A stretch of 64,000 bases of DNA from Psychroflexus longus (GTDB lineage: Bacteria; Bacteroidota; Bacteroidia; Flavobacteriales; Flavobacteriaceae): positions 27,135-91,134 of the forward strand of contig NZ_JAIQZE010000015.1 of assembly GCF_020164595.1 (NCBI RefSeq). The letters are read 5' to 3'. The position numbers and the translations under genes were made by a program. Within the stretch, counting starts at the first letter, position 1. Every line of letters begins with the position of its first letter. This document shows positions 32,919 through 42,201 of this stretch, piece by piece. The notes under the pieces were generated by a model that worked only from the letters and a program-made list of their open reading frames with translations, had not been told where the DNA came from and searched no databases.

Positions 32919-35021
32919 TTATTTTAAAATTTGAAAAGCAATTAAAGCGACCACATAAGCAAAGCCGGACATACCAAACAGTTGTATCATAGGCCATTTC
33001 CAGGTTCCCGTCTCCCTTTTCACAATAGCCAAAGTACTCATGCACTGCATGGCAAAGGCGTAAAACAACAACAAGCTAATTCCACTTGCAAAAGTAAATA
33101 ATGGTCCACCAAGTATAGGATTGGTTTCTGCAGCCATTCGACTTTTTATGGTTTGCTCATCTTCATTCCCAACACTGTAAATAGTCGCTAGAGTTCCTAC
33201 AAAAACTTCCCGTGCTGCAAATGAACTTATAATCGCTATGCCAATTTTCCAGTCGTAGCCAAGAGGAGTTACAGCGGGCTCTATGGCTCTACCGGCATAT
33301 CCAATGTAAGAATTCTTGAGCTTGTAAGAGGAAATTTCTGTTTCTAGCTCTTGTGCTGTCATTTCTGAATGATCGATTGTAGAGGTTACGATTTCCTCCG
33401 CATTATCGAATCTATCTGTAGGACCATAACTGGCCAAGACCCAAAGTATAATAGAAATGGCTAAAATTATTTTTCCAGCTCCAAACACGAAAGATTTAGT
33501 CTTTTCAACTACTGTAAATGCCACATTTTTAAAAATCGGTAGTTTGTAATTTGGCATTTCTACCACAAAATAAGATTTGAAATCTACCTTAAGCATCTTG
33601 CTCGCTAACCAGCCTGAAGCAACTGCAGTCACAAAACCAAGTAAATAAAGAAGCATCAACGTAATAGCTTGATAATTGAAAATACCCAGCCAGCGCTCAT
33701 CTGGAATCACCAGACTGATGATAATTAAGTACACAGGAAGTCTTGCAGAACAGGTGGTAAAGGGAACGACCAAAATTGTAACCAGCCTTTCTTTCCAACT
33801 TTCAATATTTCTTGCTGCCATCACAGCGGGGATAGCACAGGCCGTACCAGAAACCAGAGGCACAACACTTTTCCCACTCATTCCAAATTTTCGCATGATT
33901 CGATCCATAAGGAAAACGACTCGACTCATGTATCCAGTCTCTTCCAGAATAGATATGAATAAGAACAAAAAGGCAATCTGAGGAACAAAAATGACAATTC
34001 CACCAATACCTGGAATAATACCTTCAGCAATGAGTTCGGTAAGCATTCCCGCTGGCAAATTTTGTTTTACAAATTCACTCAAAAAGAGAAAGCTCTCATC
34101 AATTAAGTCCATAGGATAAGTGGACCAGTCATAAATCGTTTGGAAAATCAAGAATAAAATTGCCAAAAAGATAACATACCCCCAGACTTTATGAATCATC
34201 AATCGATCAATTTTCGCCCTGAGTCCTGTTGCCAAAGCCAAATCCTTGGTTAAGGTTTCCTTTAGCGTATTATTGATAAACTGATACCTCTTGATGGTCT
34301 CCTTTTGCTGAAGTCGTTTTATTTCTGAATCTGATTTCGGTTTAAAGCCGCTTTCAGATGGAATCCTTTTTCTGTTGGTTTTACCAAAGTTCACATCCTG
34401 AGTGATTACCAACCATAATTTATAAAGATCTTGGTTAGGATATGCCTTTCTTAAAGAATCAAAATAGTCTTTATCTATTGCTGAAGCGTCCAAACAAGGA
34501 TTCAAAGAAATTTTATTATAATCTATTATGGATTGTTTTAGACTATCAAATCCCTTATTTTTTTTCGCACTGATTAAATTGACTTTAGTATTCAGGCGCT
34601 TTTCGAGAAGGTCGATATCAAGTTCAATTCCTTTTCTATCCATCCGGTCAGCCATATTTATAGCCAAAATGGTTGGTAATCCAAGGTCTTTAATTTGTGT
34701 AAATAAGAGGAGATTTCTTTTTAAGTTTTCAATATCACTAACGACGACCACAACATCTGGATAATCTTTATCATTTTTATTCAGCAGTAATTCGACAACC
34801 ACATTTTCATCCATAGAAGTCGCATTAAGGCTGTAGGTTCCTGGTAGGTCCATAATGTGGGCTTTCAAATTTCTTGAAAGCTTAATTATAGCTTCTTTTT
34901 TTTCTACAGTGATTCCCGGATAATTACCAACCTTCTGGTTTAATCCTGTAAGATTATTAAAAACTGAAGTCTTGCCTGTATTCGGATTGCCAACTAAAGC
35001 AACATTTATTTGTTTACTCAT
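32919..35021 (-). CDS. feoB: Ferrous iron transporter FeoB
   Basis: A 700-residue Fe2+ transporter. The N-terminal G domain has all switches: GNPNTGKTS (G1), NYPGITVEKK (G2), DLPGTYSL (G3) and NMADRMDRKG (G4), followed by a helical GDI-like region with a basic insertion. The membrane half contains the two Gate motifs (GGIVIFVPQIAFLFLFISIL, and VVPFTTCSARLPVYLIIISL with the metal-binding Cys) and a GxxxGxxxA-like tail. The start is the ATG at 35021, overlapping the feoA stop by 8 bp. It is followed 4 bp later by the Cys-rich partner. Confidence 0.96.
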   Translation of the reverse strand: MSKQINVALVGNPNTGKTSVFNNLTGLNQKVGNYPGITVEKKEAIIKLSRNLKAHIMDLPGTYSLNATSMDENVVVELLLNKNDKDYPDVVVVVSDIENLKRNLLLFTQIKDLGLPTILAINMADRMDRKGIELDIDLLEKRLNTKVNLISAKKNKGFDSLKQSIIDYNKISLNPCLDASAIDKDYFDSLRKAYPNQDLYKLWLVITQDVNFGKTNRKRIPSESGFKPKSDSEIKRLQQKETIKRYQFINNTLKETLTKDLALATGLRAKIDRLMIHKVWGYVIFLAILFLIFQTIYDWSTYPMDLIDESFLFLSEFVKQNLPAGMLTELIAEGIIPGIGGIVIFVPQIAFLFLFISILEETGYMSRVVFLMDRIMRKFGMSGKSVVPLVSGTACAIPAVMAARNIESWKERLVTILVVPFTTCSARLPVYLIIISLVIPDERWLGIFNYQAITLMLLYLLGFVTAVASGWLASKMLKVDFKSYFVVEMPNYKLPIFKNVAFTVVEKTKSFVFGAGKIILAISIILWVLASYGPTDRFDNAEEIVTSTIDHSEMTAQELETEISSYKLKNSYIGYAGRAIEPAVTPLGYDWKIGIAIISSFAAREVFVGTLATIYSVGNEDEQTIKSRMAAETNPILGGPLFTFASGISLLLFYAFAMQCMSTLAIVKRETGTWKWPMIQLFGMSGFAYVVALIAFQILK

Positions 35022-35247
35022 CCTCAATAAGTTCTACGTTGATGAGCTTGGCAGTCTCTTTTCTTATCGATAAGTAAGTATCATTGACATTGAGATAAAG
35101 CGGATCTTTAAATGGTGCGATCTGTATAAGTTCTACATGATTTCCTGGCAAACACCCCATCTCCAAAAGCTTAAGAGGAATATCCTGAGAGGTCATTTCT
35201 CCTATAATAGCTTTCTGTCCCTTCTTTAAATTGGCTACAGTCATCAT
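35014..35247 (-). CDS. feoA: FeoA protein
   Basis: A 77-residue SH3-like cytoplasmic protein that binds FeoB. Family sequence: VANLKKGQKAIIGEM, IPLKLLEMGCLPGNHVELI, DPLYLNVNDTYLSIRKETA. It is the first gene of the feoA-feoB-Cys-rich unit. Two ATGs are adjacent; either may serve as start. Upstream DNA to the divergent asnS gene is about 170 bp and should hold an iron-responsive promoter, though I could not identify a clear Fur/DtxR-type site. Confidence 0.94.
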   Translation of the reverse strand: MMTVANLKKGQKAIIGEMTSQDIPLKLLEMGCLPGNHVELIQIAPFKDPLYLNVNDTYLSIRKETAKLINVELIEDE

Positions 35248-35367
35248 CTATTTAGATTAATTTTAAACAAAAGTAAGAAGCTTTTACGTAAATCTGGAGT
35301 AATATAGAAATATTTAAAATTCACTCAACAAACCTGAATAAAATGAGATTGTATTTTTCAAAAGCTA

Positions 35368-35398
35368 TTGTAAAGCCTTAAGGAAAAAATTACCTTTG
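35368..35398 (+). promoter_or_regulatory. Promoter of asnS
   Basis: TTG (35368-35370), 20 bases, TACCTTTG (35391-35398): a full match to the Bacteroidetes housekeeping consensus, 22 bp ahead of the ATG at 35421. It supports that ATG over the TTG at 35415. Confidence 0.75.
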
Positions 35399-35420
35399 CC
35401 GCTTACTAAAACAATTGATA

Positions 35421-36863
35421 ATGCTGACAAAAAACGTAGTTGAGCTTCTGGAAAGTGATCATATTTTACAGGAATATAAAGTAAACGGATGGGTAAGAGC
35501 GTTTAGAAGTAATCGCTTTATCGCTTTAAATGATGGGTCCTGCCTGGATAATTTGCAGTGTATTGTAGATTTTGAAAACACTGACGAAGAAATTTTGAAA
35601 AGCATAACTACTGGAGCTTCTATTTCGGTTACCGGGACATTAAAGGAAAGTGAAGGAAAAGGTCAGCGTGTTGAACTTGATGTCAAATCAATTGAAATTT
35701 TAGGAAAAGCAGATCCTGAAGATGTAAAGAAAACAATACTTCAGCCAAAAAAACACTCTTTGGAAAAACTAAGAGAGCAAGCTCATCTCAGAGTACGGAC
35801 CAACACCTTTGGAGCTGTCATGAGAGTAAGGTCAAAACTGGCTTTTGCGGTTCATCAATATTTTAATGAAAACGGATTCTATTACGTCAACACTCCAATT
35901 GTAACAGGAAGTGATGCTGAAGGCGCTGGTGAAATGTTTAAAGTTACGAGTTTAAACCTTAAGGACATTCCAAAAAATGATGCAGGTGAGATTGATTTCT
36001 CCAAAGATTTCTTCGGAAAGGAAACCAACCTGACGGTAAGTGGACAACTTGAAGCCGAAACTTATGCACTCGGACTTGGAAAGGTGTATACGTTTGGACC
36101 CACCTTCAGAGCAGAAAACTCCAATACTTCCAGACACCTTGCTGAATTCTGGATGATAGAACCAGAGATGGCATTTTGTGATTTGGAAGGAAATATCGAT
36201 TTAGCTGAAGATTTTATTCAGTATGTGTTGAATTATATTTCAAAACATTGTCAGGCTGATTTAGAGTTTTTAGAGAACAGACTTCTTCAAGAAGAAAAGT
36301 CTAAACCAGAAAAGGATAGATCTCCAATGCCACTTAGAGAGAAGATTGATTTTGTATTAAAAAACAATTTTAAAAGAGTCTCTTATACAGAAGCTGTTGA
36401 AATCTTGAGAAATTCAAAACCAAATAAGAAGAAGAAATTTAACTACATTATTGAAGAATGGGGCGCTGACTTACAAAGCGAACACGAGCGGTATTTGGTT
36501 GAAAAACACTTTGGTTGTCCAGTTGTTCTTTACGATTATCCAGCCGATATAAAAGCATTCTACATGCGCCTGAACGATGATGAAAAAACAGTAAGAGCAA
36601 TGGATGTTCTCTTTCCAGGTATTGGAGAAATAGTAGGAGGTTCTCAAAGGGAAGAGCGTTATGATGTCTTACTTTCCAAAATGAAAGAAGGCGGTGTAGA
36701 CGAAAAAGAGCTGTGGTGGTATCTGGAAACCAGAAAGCTTGGAACCTGTAAACATTCTGGCTTTGGTCTTGGGTTTGAACGTCTTGTGCTTTTTGCTACG
36801 GGAATGTCAAATATAAGAGACGTAATTCCTTATCCAAGAACTCCTCAAAATGCAGAATTTTAA
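35421..36863 (+). CDS. asnS: Asparaginyl-tRNA synthetase
   Basis: A 480-residue class IIb aminoacyl-tRNA synthetase charging tRNA-Asn. It has an N-terminal OB-fold anticodon-binding domain (KVNGWVRAFRSNRFIALNDG), motif 2 in VYTFGPTFRAENSNTSRHLA, and motif 3 in SGFGLGFERLVLFATGMSNI, with the C-terminal RDVIPYPRTPQNAEF characteristic of AsnRS. The internal insertion around PEKDRSPMPLREKI is usual for bacterial AsnRS of this phylum. The 3' end overlaps the pseudouridine synthase start by 14 bp. Confidence 0.97.
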   Translation: MLTKNVVELLESDHILQEYKVNGWVRAFRSNRFIALNDGSCLDNLQCIVDFENTDEEILKSITTGASISVTGTLKESEGKGQRVELDVKSIEILGKADPEDVKKTILQPKKHSLEKLREQAHLRVRTNTFGAVMRVRSKLAFAVHQYFNENGFYYVNTPIVTGSDAEGAGEMFKVTSLNLKDIPKNDAGEIDFSKDFFGKETNLTVSGQLEAETYALGLGKVYTFGPTFRAENSNTSRHLAEFWMIEPEMAFCDLEGNIDLAEDFIQYVLNYISKHCQADLEFLENRLLQEEKSKPEKDRSPMPLREKIDFVLKNNFKRVSYTEAVEILRNSKPNKKKKFNYIIEEWGADLQSEHERYLVEKHFGCPVVLYDYPADIKAFYMRLNDDEKTVRAMDVLFPGIGEIVGGSQREERYDVLLSKMKEGGVDEKELWWYLETRKLGTCKHSGFGLGFERLVLFATGMSNIRDVIPYPRTPQNAEF

Positions 36864-37728
36864 ATCCAAAACCTGCATCGAAACTCATGTAGTTGAAAAC
36901 CTAAAAGAAAAAATACGCTTACAGGAGTATGGCTTAAATATTTTTCAATCTATTCAAAGTAAAAGTGCTCTTAAAAAAACACTTAAAAAAGAGCTCATCA
37001 CTCTTGATGGACACATCGCTAATACCTCAAATTGGATTGAGAATGGACAGGTTTTAAAACTTTATGCTGAAGAAATTCAAGTAAAGAAAAAGATTTTCAA
37101 TCTAAAACTTGAGGTTCTGTATGAAGACGAATTCCTGGCAGTTATTCACAAATTAGCCGGTTATCCAACCAATGGAAACTATTTCAAAACCATTGAGAAT
37201 GCTTTACCGTTCAACCTAAAGGATAGTCTGGAAAAAGATAAACTTCCATTTCCGCAACCAGTCCACCGATTGGATAATCCTACCTCTGGGATTTTGTTGA
37301 TTGCAAAAACACAATCCACAAAATCACTTTTATCGGTTCTTTTTGAAGATCATAAAATTCAGAAAAAATATTCAGCCATTGTAGAAGGATCTCTTGATCA
37401 TGAGCAAGGCGAATTCAATAAAGACGTTGATGGAAAACGAAGCTTGACAAAATTTCAGGTTAAAAAAGTATTTCAAAAGGAAGGTAAAGTTTACAGCTTA
37501 ATTGATATGTGGCCTGAAACAGGAAGAACTCATCAGCTCCGGATTCATCTTTCTTCGCAAGGAAGTCCTATCGTGGGAGACACTATTTATGGAGAGAAAA
37601 ATAAAAAAGGGAGTCTCATCCTCCATGCTAGCTCACTGAAATTTGTTCATCCTAAAACTCAAAAAAGATTATTTATTGAAACTGAGTTACCACATAAATT
37701 CGTTAAATTTATTGATGGCTTGAAGTAA
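36850..37728 (+). CDS. RluA family pseudouridine synthase
   Basis: A 292-residue RNA pseudouridine synthase. The catalytic Asp is D142 in VHRLDNPTSGILLIAKT; the later motifs SLIDMWPETGRTHQLRIHLS and GSPIVGDTIYGEKN confirm the RluA/RluD branch. The N-terminal 80 residues resemble a shortened S4-like domain (LITLDGHIANTSNWIENGQV). The start lies within the last codons of asnS, so the pair is translationally coupled. The modified site, in rRNA or tRNA, is not inferable. Confidence 0.92.
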   Translation: MQNFKSKTCIETHVVENLKEKIRLQEYGLNIFQSIQSKSALKKTLKKELITLDGHIANTSNWIENGQVLKLYAEEIQVKKKIFNLKLEVLYEDEFLAVIHKLAGYPTNGNYFKTIENALPFNLKDSLEKDKLPFPQPVHRLDNPTSGILLIAKTQSTKSLLSVLFEDHKIQKKYSAIVEGSLDHEQGEFNKDVDGKRSLTKFQVKKVFQKEGKVYSLIDMWPETGRTHQLRIHLSSQGSPIVGDTIYGEKNKKGSLILHASSLKFVHPKTQKRLFIETELPHKFVKFIDGLK

Positions 37729-37800
37729 AATTTTAGATTTGATTAATGTAGAATTAATTGATCTAAAATAAAGTTCAGCATAAACCATTGACTCAGAACC

Positions 37801-39249
37801 ATGCTAAAACAAAGGCTTAACCTTAAATTATCCCAAAAGTTATCACCGCAACAAATACAGTTGATGAAGTTGATACAGCTTCCTACTTTAGCTTTTGAAC
37901 AAAGGGTAAAGCAGGAATATGAAGAAAATCCAGCTCTAGATGCTGGAAAAGAGAAAGATGAATTTGAGGACGAATTCAAAAATGAAACAGATGTAGATGA
38001 ACGCGATGTTATTGAAACTGAATTTGATGTTGATGATTATTTAAGCGACGATGAAATCCCAAATTACAAGCTAAAAGCCAACAATTACAGTGCAGACGAT
38101 GAAGACAAACAAGTGCCTTACGCCTCTGGAACTTCATTTTCACAATATTTAAAAACTCAGTTACAAACGTTTTCATTTAAAGGCGATCAGGAAGAAATTG
38201 CATTTTTTCTGGTAGGTAGCGTGGATGACAGTGGATACATTAGACGTTCATTGGTTGATATTGTTGATGATTTGGCTTTTACTCAAAATATATACACAGA
38301 CGAGCAAACTGTCGAGAAAACATTAAAAATTGTACAATCTCTGGATCCGGCAGGGGTTGGTGCCAGAGACCTTAGAGAATGTTTACTTATTCAATTACAA
38401 AGAAAAGACAAGACGGAGAGTGTAGATTTAGCCTACAGGATTATTGATGAAGCTTTTGATAAATTCAGTAAAAAGCATTACGACAAACTGATTCAGAAAT
38501 TCAGCATTACAGAAGAAAAACTGAAAAAGGCAGTTGAAGAAATAGAGCACCTTAATCCAAAGCCAGGTGCATCATACTCTGGCAACAGCAAATCAGTCGA
38601 ACATGTTATTCCTGATTTTGCAATTCATATTAAAAATGGTGAATTGGAATTAACCTTAAACGGAAGGAATGCTCCAGAAATGCATATTTCCAGAGATTAT
38701 TCCAATATGCTGAAAGGCTATAAAGAAGCTAAAACCAAAACTAAAGAACAGAAGGAGGCCGTTTTCTTTATCAAACAAAAATTAGATTCTGCTAAATGGT
38801 TTATTGACGCCATTAAACAAAGACAGGAAACTCTCTACTCGACGATGTATTCTATTATGATGCATCAGGAAGAATACTTCCTTTCTGGCGATGAGAGGTC
38901 TCTAAAGCCTATGATACTTAAGGATATTGCTGAAAAAATAGATATGGACATCAGTACTGTGTCTAGAGTAGCTAATAGTAAGTATGTTGAAACGCCTTAT
39001 GGTACGTTTCTGATTAAAAGTTTTTTTTCGGAATCGATGAAGAATGAAGAAGGCGAGGATGTCTCGACTAGAGAAATCAAAAAGATTTTGGAAATGACGA
39101 TTGAGTCTGAAAACAAGAAAAAACCGCATACAGATGCTAAATTAGCTCAAATACTAAAAGAAAAAGGCTATCCAATCGCGAGAAGGACCATAGCAAAATA
39201 CAGAGAACAGTTGGATGTGCCTGTTGCAAGATTGAGAAAAGAAATATGA
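37801..39249 (+). CDS. rpoN: RNA polymerase sigma-54 factor
   Basis: A 482-residue sigma-54. Region I is KLSQKLSPQQIQLMKLIQLP followed by FEQRVKQEYEENPAL, region II is acidic (residues 45-90), the core-binding domain follows, and the RpoN box is ARRTIAKYRE near the C-terminus. It recognises -24/-12 promoters and requires an enhancer-binding activator; none is encoded in the window. The gene overlaps the next membrane protein gene by 4 bp. Confidence 0.96.
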   Translation: MLKQRLNLKLSQKLSPQQIQLMKLIQLPTLAFEQRVKQEYEENPALDAGKEKDEFEDEFKNETDVDERDVIETEFDVDDYLSDDEIPNYKLKANNYSADDEDKQVPYASGTSFSQYLKTQLQTFSFKGDQEEIAFFLVGSVDDSGYIRRSLVDIVDDLAFTQNIYTDEQTVEKTLKIVQSLDPAGVGARDLRECLLIQLQRKDKTESVDLAYRIIDEAFDKFSKKHYDKLIQKFSITEEKLKKAVEEIEHLNPKPGASYSGNSKSVEHVIPDFAIHIKNGELELTLNGRNAPEMHISRDYSNMLKGYKEAKTKTKEQKEAVFFIKQKLDSAKWFIDAIKQRQETLYSTMYSIMMHQEEYFLSGDERSLKPMILKDIAEKIDMDISTVSRVANSKYVETPYGTFLIKSFFSESMKNEEGEDVSTREIKKILEMTIESENKKKPHTDAKLAQILKEKGYPIARRTIAKYREQLDVPVARLRKEI

Positions 39250-39860
39250 GGTTTGTAGAAAGAGGCTCAAAGTTACTCTCTGTCTTAGGACATCCACTAT
39301 GGATGCCTGTAGTGGGTTGTTTATTTTATTTTTATGCCATCCCAAATTACTTGGACCAGCAAATTATAACCGCCAAACTCGTAGCAGTGGTTATCCTCAC
39401 CATTTTCTTACCTATAGTATTTTTATTTATTGCAAAAAACCTGAGACTGATAAAGAACTACACCCTATCTGATGTGAGGGAAAGGCGTTTCTTTATTATG
39501 TTTTTTATACTATTAGTTCTCATTTTACTCAATAATATTCTGGACGTTTACAATTATCGAACGCTATTTTACTTCTTTTCTGGGATTCTCTTTTCAGGCA
39601 TTATATCGCTCCTCTTCAGCATGTTTAGGGTGAAAATAAGTTTACATGCTTTGGGAATAAGTGGGCTTGTTTGTTTTATCATTGGTCTAAGCCTATCTTT
39701 CCAGGAACCTATGATATTTTCAATTAGCCTGTTTATTATTTTTCTTGGACTTGTAAGCTCATCCCGACTTTATGAGCGAGCACATACCTTTCCTGAAGTT
39801 TTAATAGGTATAGTAGCAGGAGTTTTACCTCAAATGTACTTTTTTAGTTACTGGGTTTAG
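39246..39860 (+). CDS. PAP2-like integral membrane protein
   Basis: A 204-residue protein with six or so hydrophobic segments. The C-terminal SSRLYERAHTFPEVLIG recalls the third phosphatase motif of PAP2 lipid phosphatases (Ser-Arg-x5-His), but the first motif is not clear (DVRERRFF could be a remnant). It may be an inactive or divergent PAP2 homologue. Its ATG overlaps the rpoN stop by 4 bp, an association kept in related genomes as far as I recall. No function can be assigned. Confidence 0.7.
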   Translation: MRFVERGSKLLSVLGHPLWMPVVGCLFYFYAIPNYLDQQIITAKLVAVVILTIFLPIVFLFIAKNLRLIKNYTLSDVRERRFFIMFFILLVLILLNNILDVYNYRTLFYFFSGILFSGIISLLFSMFRVKISLHALGISGLVCFIIGLSLSFQEPMIFSISLFIIFLGLVSSSRLYERAHTFPEVLIGIVAGVLPQMYFFSYWV

Positions 39861-39862
39861 GT

Positions 39863-40564
39863 TTACAGAAAGAAAAAAACCAGCCCAACTTTTATAGGTT
39901 TTATACCAACGTCCTCACCTGTGACTTCCATCTGAGAATCTTCAAACAATGGATTTAAACTTGCATCTACGAAAAAATTAACTGCCCCATATCCAAATGT
40001 GAGTTTTAGATTTGTTCTGAAATCATTTAAACCATCAATAGATCTAAATTCATAACTTTCTTCTTGACTGCGGAAAACAGACTTTGAACTTATTACATAT
40101 CCAAAGGTCACTCCTAAGTAAACTCTCCAGAACGACAGTTTATCAACTTCAGAAGTTCTCCATCTCAACTCTAAAGGTATTTCAACAAGGTTGGTGGTGA
40201 AACGATTGGTATCGTAATTCACCTCAGGATCCAGTACAGAAAATCGATCCTGCATCACTTCTCTGGATATTTTTAAGGTTTGTCCGAAGGTATTAAGGTT
40301 TAAACCTAAACCTACACCTAGCGAAAGATTCCTTCTTTTGTTGATAGGCATATCACGAATGAACCCAAATATAAGGCCTCCGGAAAATCCAGATTGTTCT
40401 ACATTTTCTGGAAGATCAGTTAAAAAATTAAAACTAAACCCAAGGTAGAATTGATCTTCTCTGTAGAGAGAATCAGATTCGTTCTGTTTGAGCCATGAAA
40501 GATCTTGTGCCTCTGTAGCACAGAAATAAAGCAAGAAGATACTTAAATAAATTATTTTCATCAA
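39863..40564 (-). CDS. Outer-membrane beta-barrel protein, PorT-like
   Basis: A 233-residue exported protein: signal peptide to CATEAQ (about residue 19), then alternating amphipathic strands with aromatic ends (FYLGFSFNFLTDLP, NLSLGVGLGLNLNTFGQTLK, FGYGAVNFFVDASLNPLFED) and a terminal IKVGLVFFFL. This is the eight-stranded barrel of the porin/PorT family of Bacteroidetes. PorT itself is needed for T9SS function; whether this is the orthologue needs an alignment. The gene is single, converging on the PAP2-like gene 2 bp away. Confidence 0.78.
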   Translation of the reverse strand: MMKIIYLSIFLLYFCATEAQDLSWLKQNESDSLYREDQFYLGFSFNFLTDLPENVEQSGFSGGLIFGFIRDMPINKRRNLSLGVGLGLNLNTFGQTLKISREVMQDRFSVLDPEVNYDTNRFTTNLVEIPLELRWRTSEVDKLSFWRVYLGVTFGYVISSKSVFRSQEESYEFRSIDGLNDFRTNLKLTFGYGAVNFFVDASLNPLFEDSQMEVTGEDVGIKPIKVGLVFFFL

Positions 40565-40606
40565 ATATTAAAAGTAGGGAAAGTTAATCAGGTTGAAGCA
40601 AATAAA

Positions 40607-40633
40607 AAAGGCACTCTTTGAAAGAGTGCCTTT
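40607..40633 (-). terminator. Terminator of the ExbB/ExbD operon
   Basis: A long perfect stem AAAGGCACTCT / AGAGTGCCTTT with a small loop, 22 bp downstream of the last exbD stop on the minus strand; the complementary T run precedes the A-rich flank. Confidence 0.85.
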
Positions 40634-40655
40634 AATACATTATAATTTAGAAAAC

Positions 40656-41138
40656 TTACTCAAGATTGAGCTCTGCTGCTCCTTCTTTAGTTGTATAATT
40701 GATTTTTAATGCCTCAGCTTTACGCAATTCTTGCTTGATATCAGATACAAGTCCCATATTAGTTTCTTTATCAACTTTAAGAGCTGTCGTCAATTTATCT
40801 TGCAATTCTTCGCGTTTAGAAAGACGTTCTTCTTTAATAAATTGCTGAACGTCATTTACACTTGCGTACTTATCATTCAATTGTATCCTAGCCTCTGTAC
40901 CAAAAGTTTCCTGATATCTAGGTGATGGTTTTCCAGCATAGATATACATGATTAAGTTTTTCTTATCTAACTTTTCAACCTGGTCAGCAAAAGGTAGAAT
41001 ATTTTGAACCTTAAGTGATGTATCCCTCATTACGGTAACAACCATAAAAAAGAACAAAAGCATAAAAACAATATCTGGTAAGGATGCAGTAGAAATCGCA
41101 GGAGTCCCGCCGTCATCTTTCTTTTTAAATTTTGACAT
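40656..41138 (-). CDS. ExbD/TolR-type biopolymer transport protein (short)
   Basis: A 160-residue protein with one N-terminal span containing the proton-channel Asp: TASLPDIVFMLLFFFMVVTV. The periplasmic part (KVQNILPFADQVEKL, NDKYASVNDVQQFIKEERLS, MGLVSDIKQELRKAEALK) has the ExbD beta-alpha-beta fold. With the MotA/ExbB-like protein it converts proton motive force into mechanical work for TonB-type systems. Last gene of a four-gene operon; the second ExbD lies 12 bp upstream. Confidence 0.9.
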   Translation of the reverse strand: MSKFKKKDDGGTPAISTASLPDIVFMLLFFFMVVTVMRDTSLKVQNILPFADQVEKLDKKNLIMYIYAGKPSPRYQETFGTEARIQLNDKYASVNDVQQFIKEERLSKREELQDKLTTALKVDKETNMGLVSDIKQELRKAEALKINYTTKEGAAELNLE

Positions 41139-41150
41139 AAGTTTTTAGTT

Positions 41151-41759
41151 TTATTTTTTAGGTTCTGCTTCAGATAACTTCTGAGGATACATTTCCTTTA
41201 TAACACTGATTCTTTCTTTAAGCTTGTCTTTATCTCCCAAAAATTCGGGATCATTAAAGGTAGCTTCCATTTCAGTAAAATCCATATTATAAAGTCTGTT
41301 CGCTTCTCTATCCCTCAATTCATTATAGGCAGCAACAAGCTCATTTTGAACAGCTATGTATCTACCATATTGGGTCTTTCTGTCATTTTGTAAAGAAATA
41401 ACAGCTTTTACTGGATTATCAGAAGATTTAGGGTCTTTAGCTCCCTGACAATAATCACAAGCTTCATCACCTGTTCCTCCTCCATTGTCAAGGAAGTCTA
41501 TTGCGGCCTGTCTCAAATCTCTAAATTCCATTTTCTCATCCTCAACAAATAAATCACCACTGGAATTTACAAGAACAATAAAAATATTACGTTCTTTCAA
41601 AATAGGTGGCTCTTCTTCTGAATCGTCAATTGGAGGTAACTTCCTAGTAATTCCGCTATCTGTTTCAATGGTAGTAGTCACCAAGAAAAAGATAAGCAAA
41701 AGGAAGGCTATATCCGCCATGGATCCAGCATTTACCTCTGGTGCTGATCTTTTTGCCAT
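41151..41759 (-). CDS. ExbD/TolR-type biopolymer transport protein (long)
   Basis: A 202-residue ExbD paralogue. The span with the conserved Asp is GSMADIAFLLLIFFLVTTTI, followed by the periplasmic Pro-rich RKLPPIDDSEEEPPI, the domain core NIFIVLVNSSGDLFVEDEKM, and an insertion with two close cysteines (GDEACDYCQGAKDPKSSDNP) not found in classical ExbD, then KAVISLQNDRKTQYGRYIAV. A separate C-terminal helical extension completes it. Such two-ExbD sets are usual in Bacteroidetes, probably forming a heteromeric stalk with the ExbB-like protein. Confidence 0.9.
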   Translation of the reverse strand: MAKRSAPEVNAGSMADIAFLLLIFFLVTTTIETDSGITRKLPPIDDSEEEPPILKERNIFIVLVNSSGDLFVEDEKMEFRDLRQAAIDFLDNGGGTGDEACDYCQGAKDPKSSDNPVKAVISLQNDRKTQYGRYIAVQNELVAAYNELRDREANRLYNMDFTEMEATFNDPEFLGDKDKLKERISVIKEMYPQKLSEAEPKK

Positions 41760-41761
41760 AA

Positions 41762-42196
41762 TTATTTAGTTATAATTTTTCTAACACTCGATAAAAGCAT
41801 TGCTAATACCGCTAAAGCTGCTAATATATAGAAAGCTGTCAATCCAGTACTTACCCATCTAGAGCCACTAGCAGATAGCATATCACCATCTCTTAAAGCT
41901 GTTTCTGTACCACTAGACACTGCGTATGAAATCACAATGACTAAAATAAAACCTCCCAAGGATATAAGTGTTTTCTTGACATTACCAGTAAAAAGAGCTT
42001 TTATAGAAAAGATTAATACTGCAAGTATAGTAATTGCTAATATCACGTAGGAAACATACATAAACGGAGCTAGTACGCTTGTCTGCATTGCTGCATCAGC
42101 TTCTATCGCATCATCTCCAGCATTCAGGATTCTCACAAAGAGAATAGCCCCTACAACACCAAAGACAATTTTTATAATATTAAATATTTTATTCAT
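41762..42196 (-). CDS. Four-span membrane protein of the ExbB/ExbD operon
   Basis: A 144-residue protein with four hydrophobic segments (IVFGVVGAILFVRIL, APFMYVSYVILAITILAVLI, TLISLGGFILVIVISYAV, WVSTGLTAFYILAALAVLAM) and short loops. It has no recognised catalytic motif. It sits between the ExbB-like and ExbD genes with spacings of 5 and 2 bp, so it is almost certainly an accessory of the same complex. Operon-embedded hypotheticals of this size are found at this position in related species as far as I recall. Confidence 0.8.
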   Translation of the reverse strand: MNKIFNIIKIVFGVVGAILFVRILNAGDDAIEADAAMQTSVLAPFMYVSYVILAITILAVLIFSIKALFTGNVKKTLISLGGFILVIVISYAVSSGTETALRDGDMLSASGSRWVSTGLTAFYILAALAVLAMLLSSVRKIITK

Positions 42197-42201
42197 ATTG
42201 A

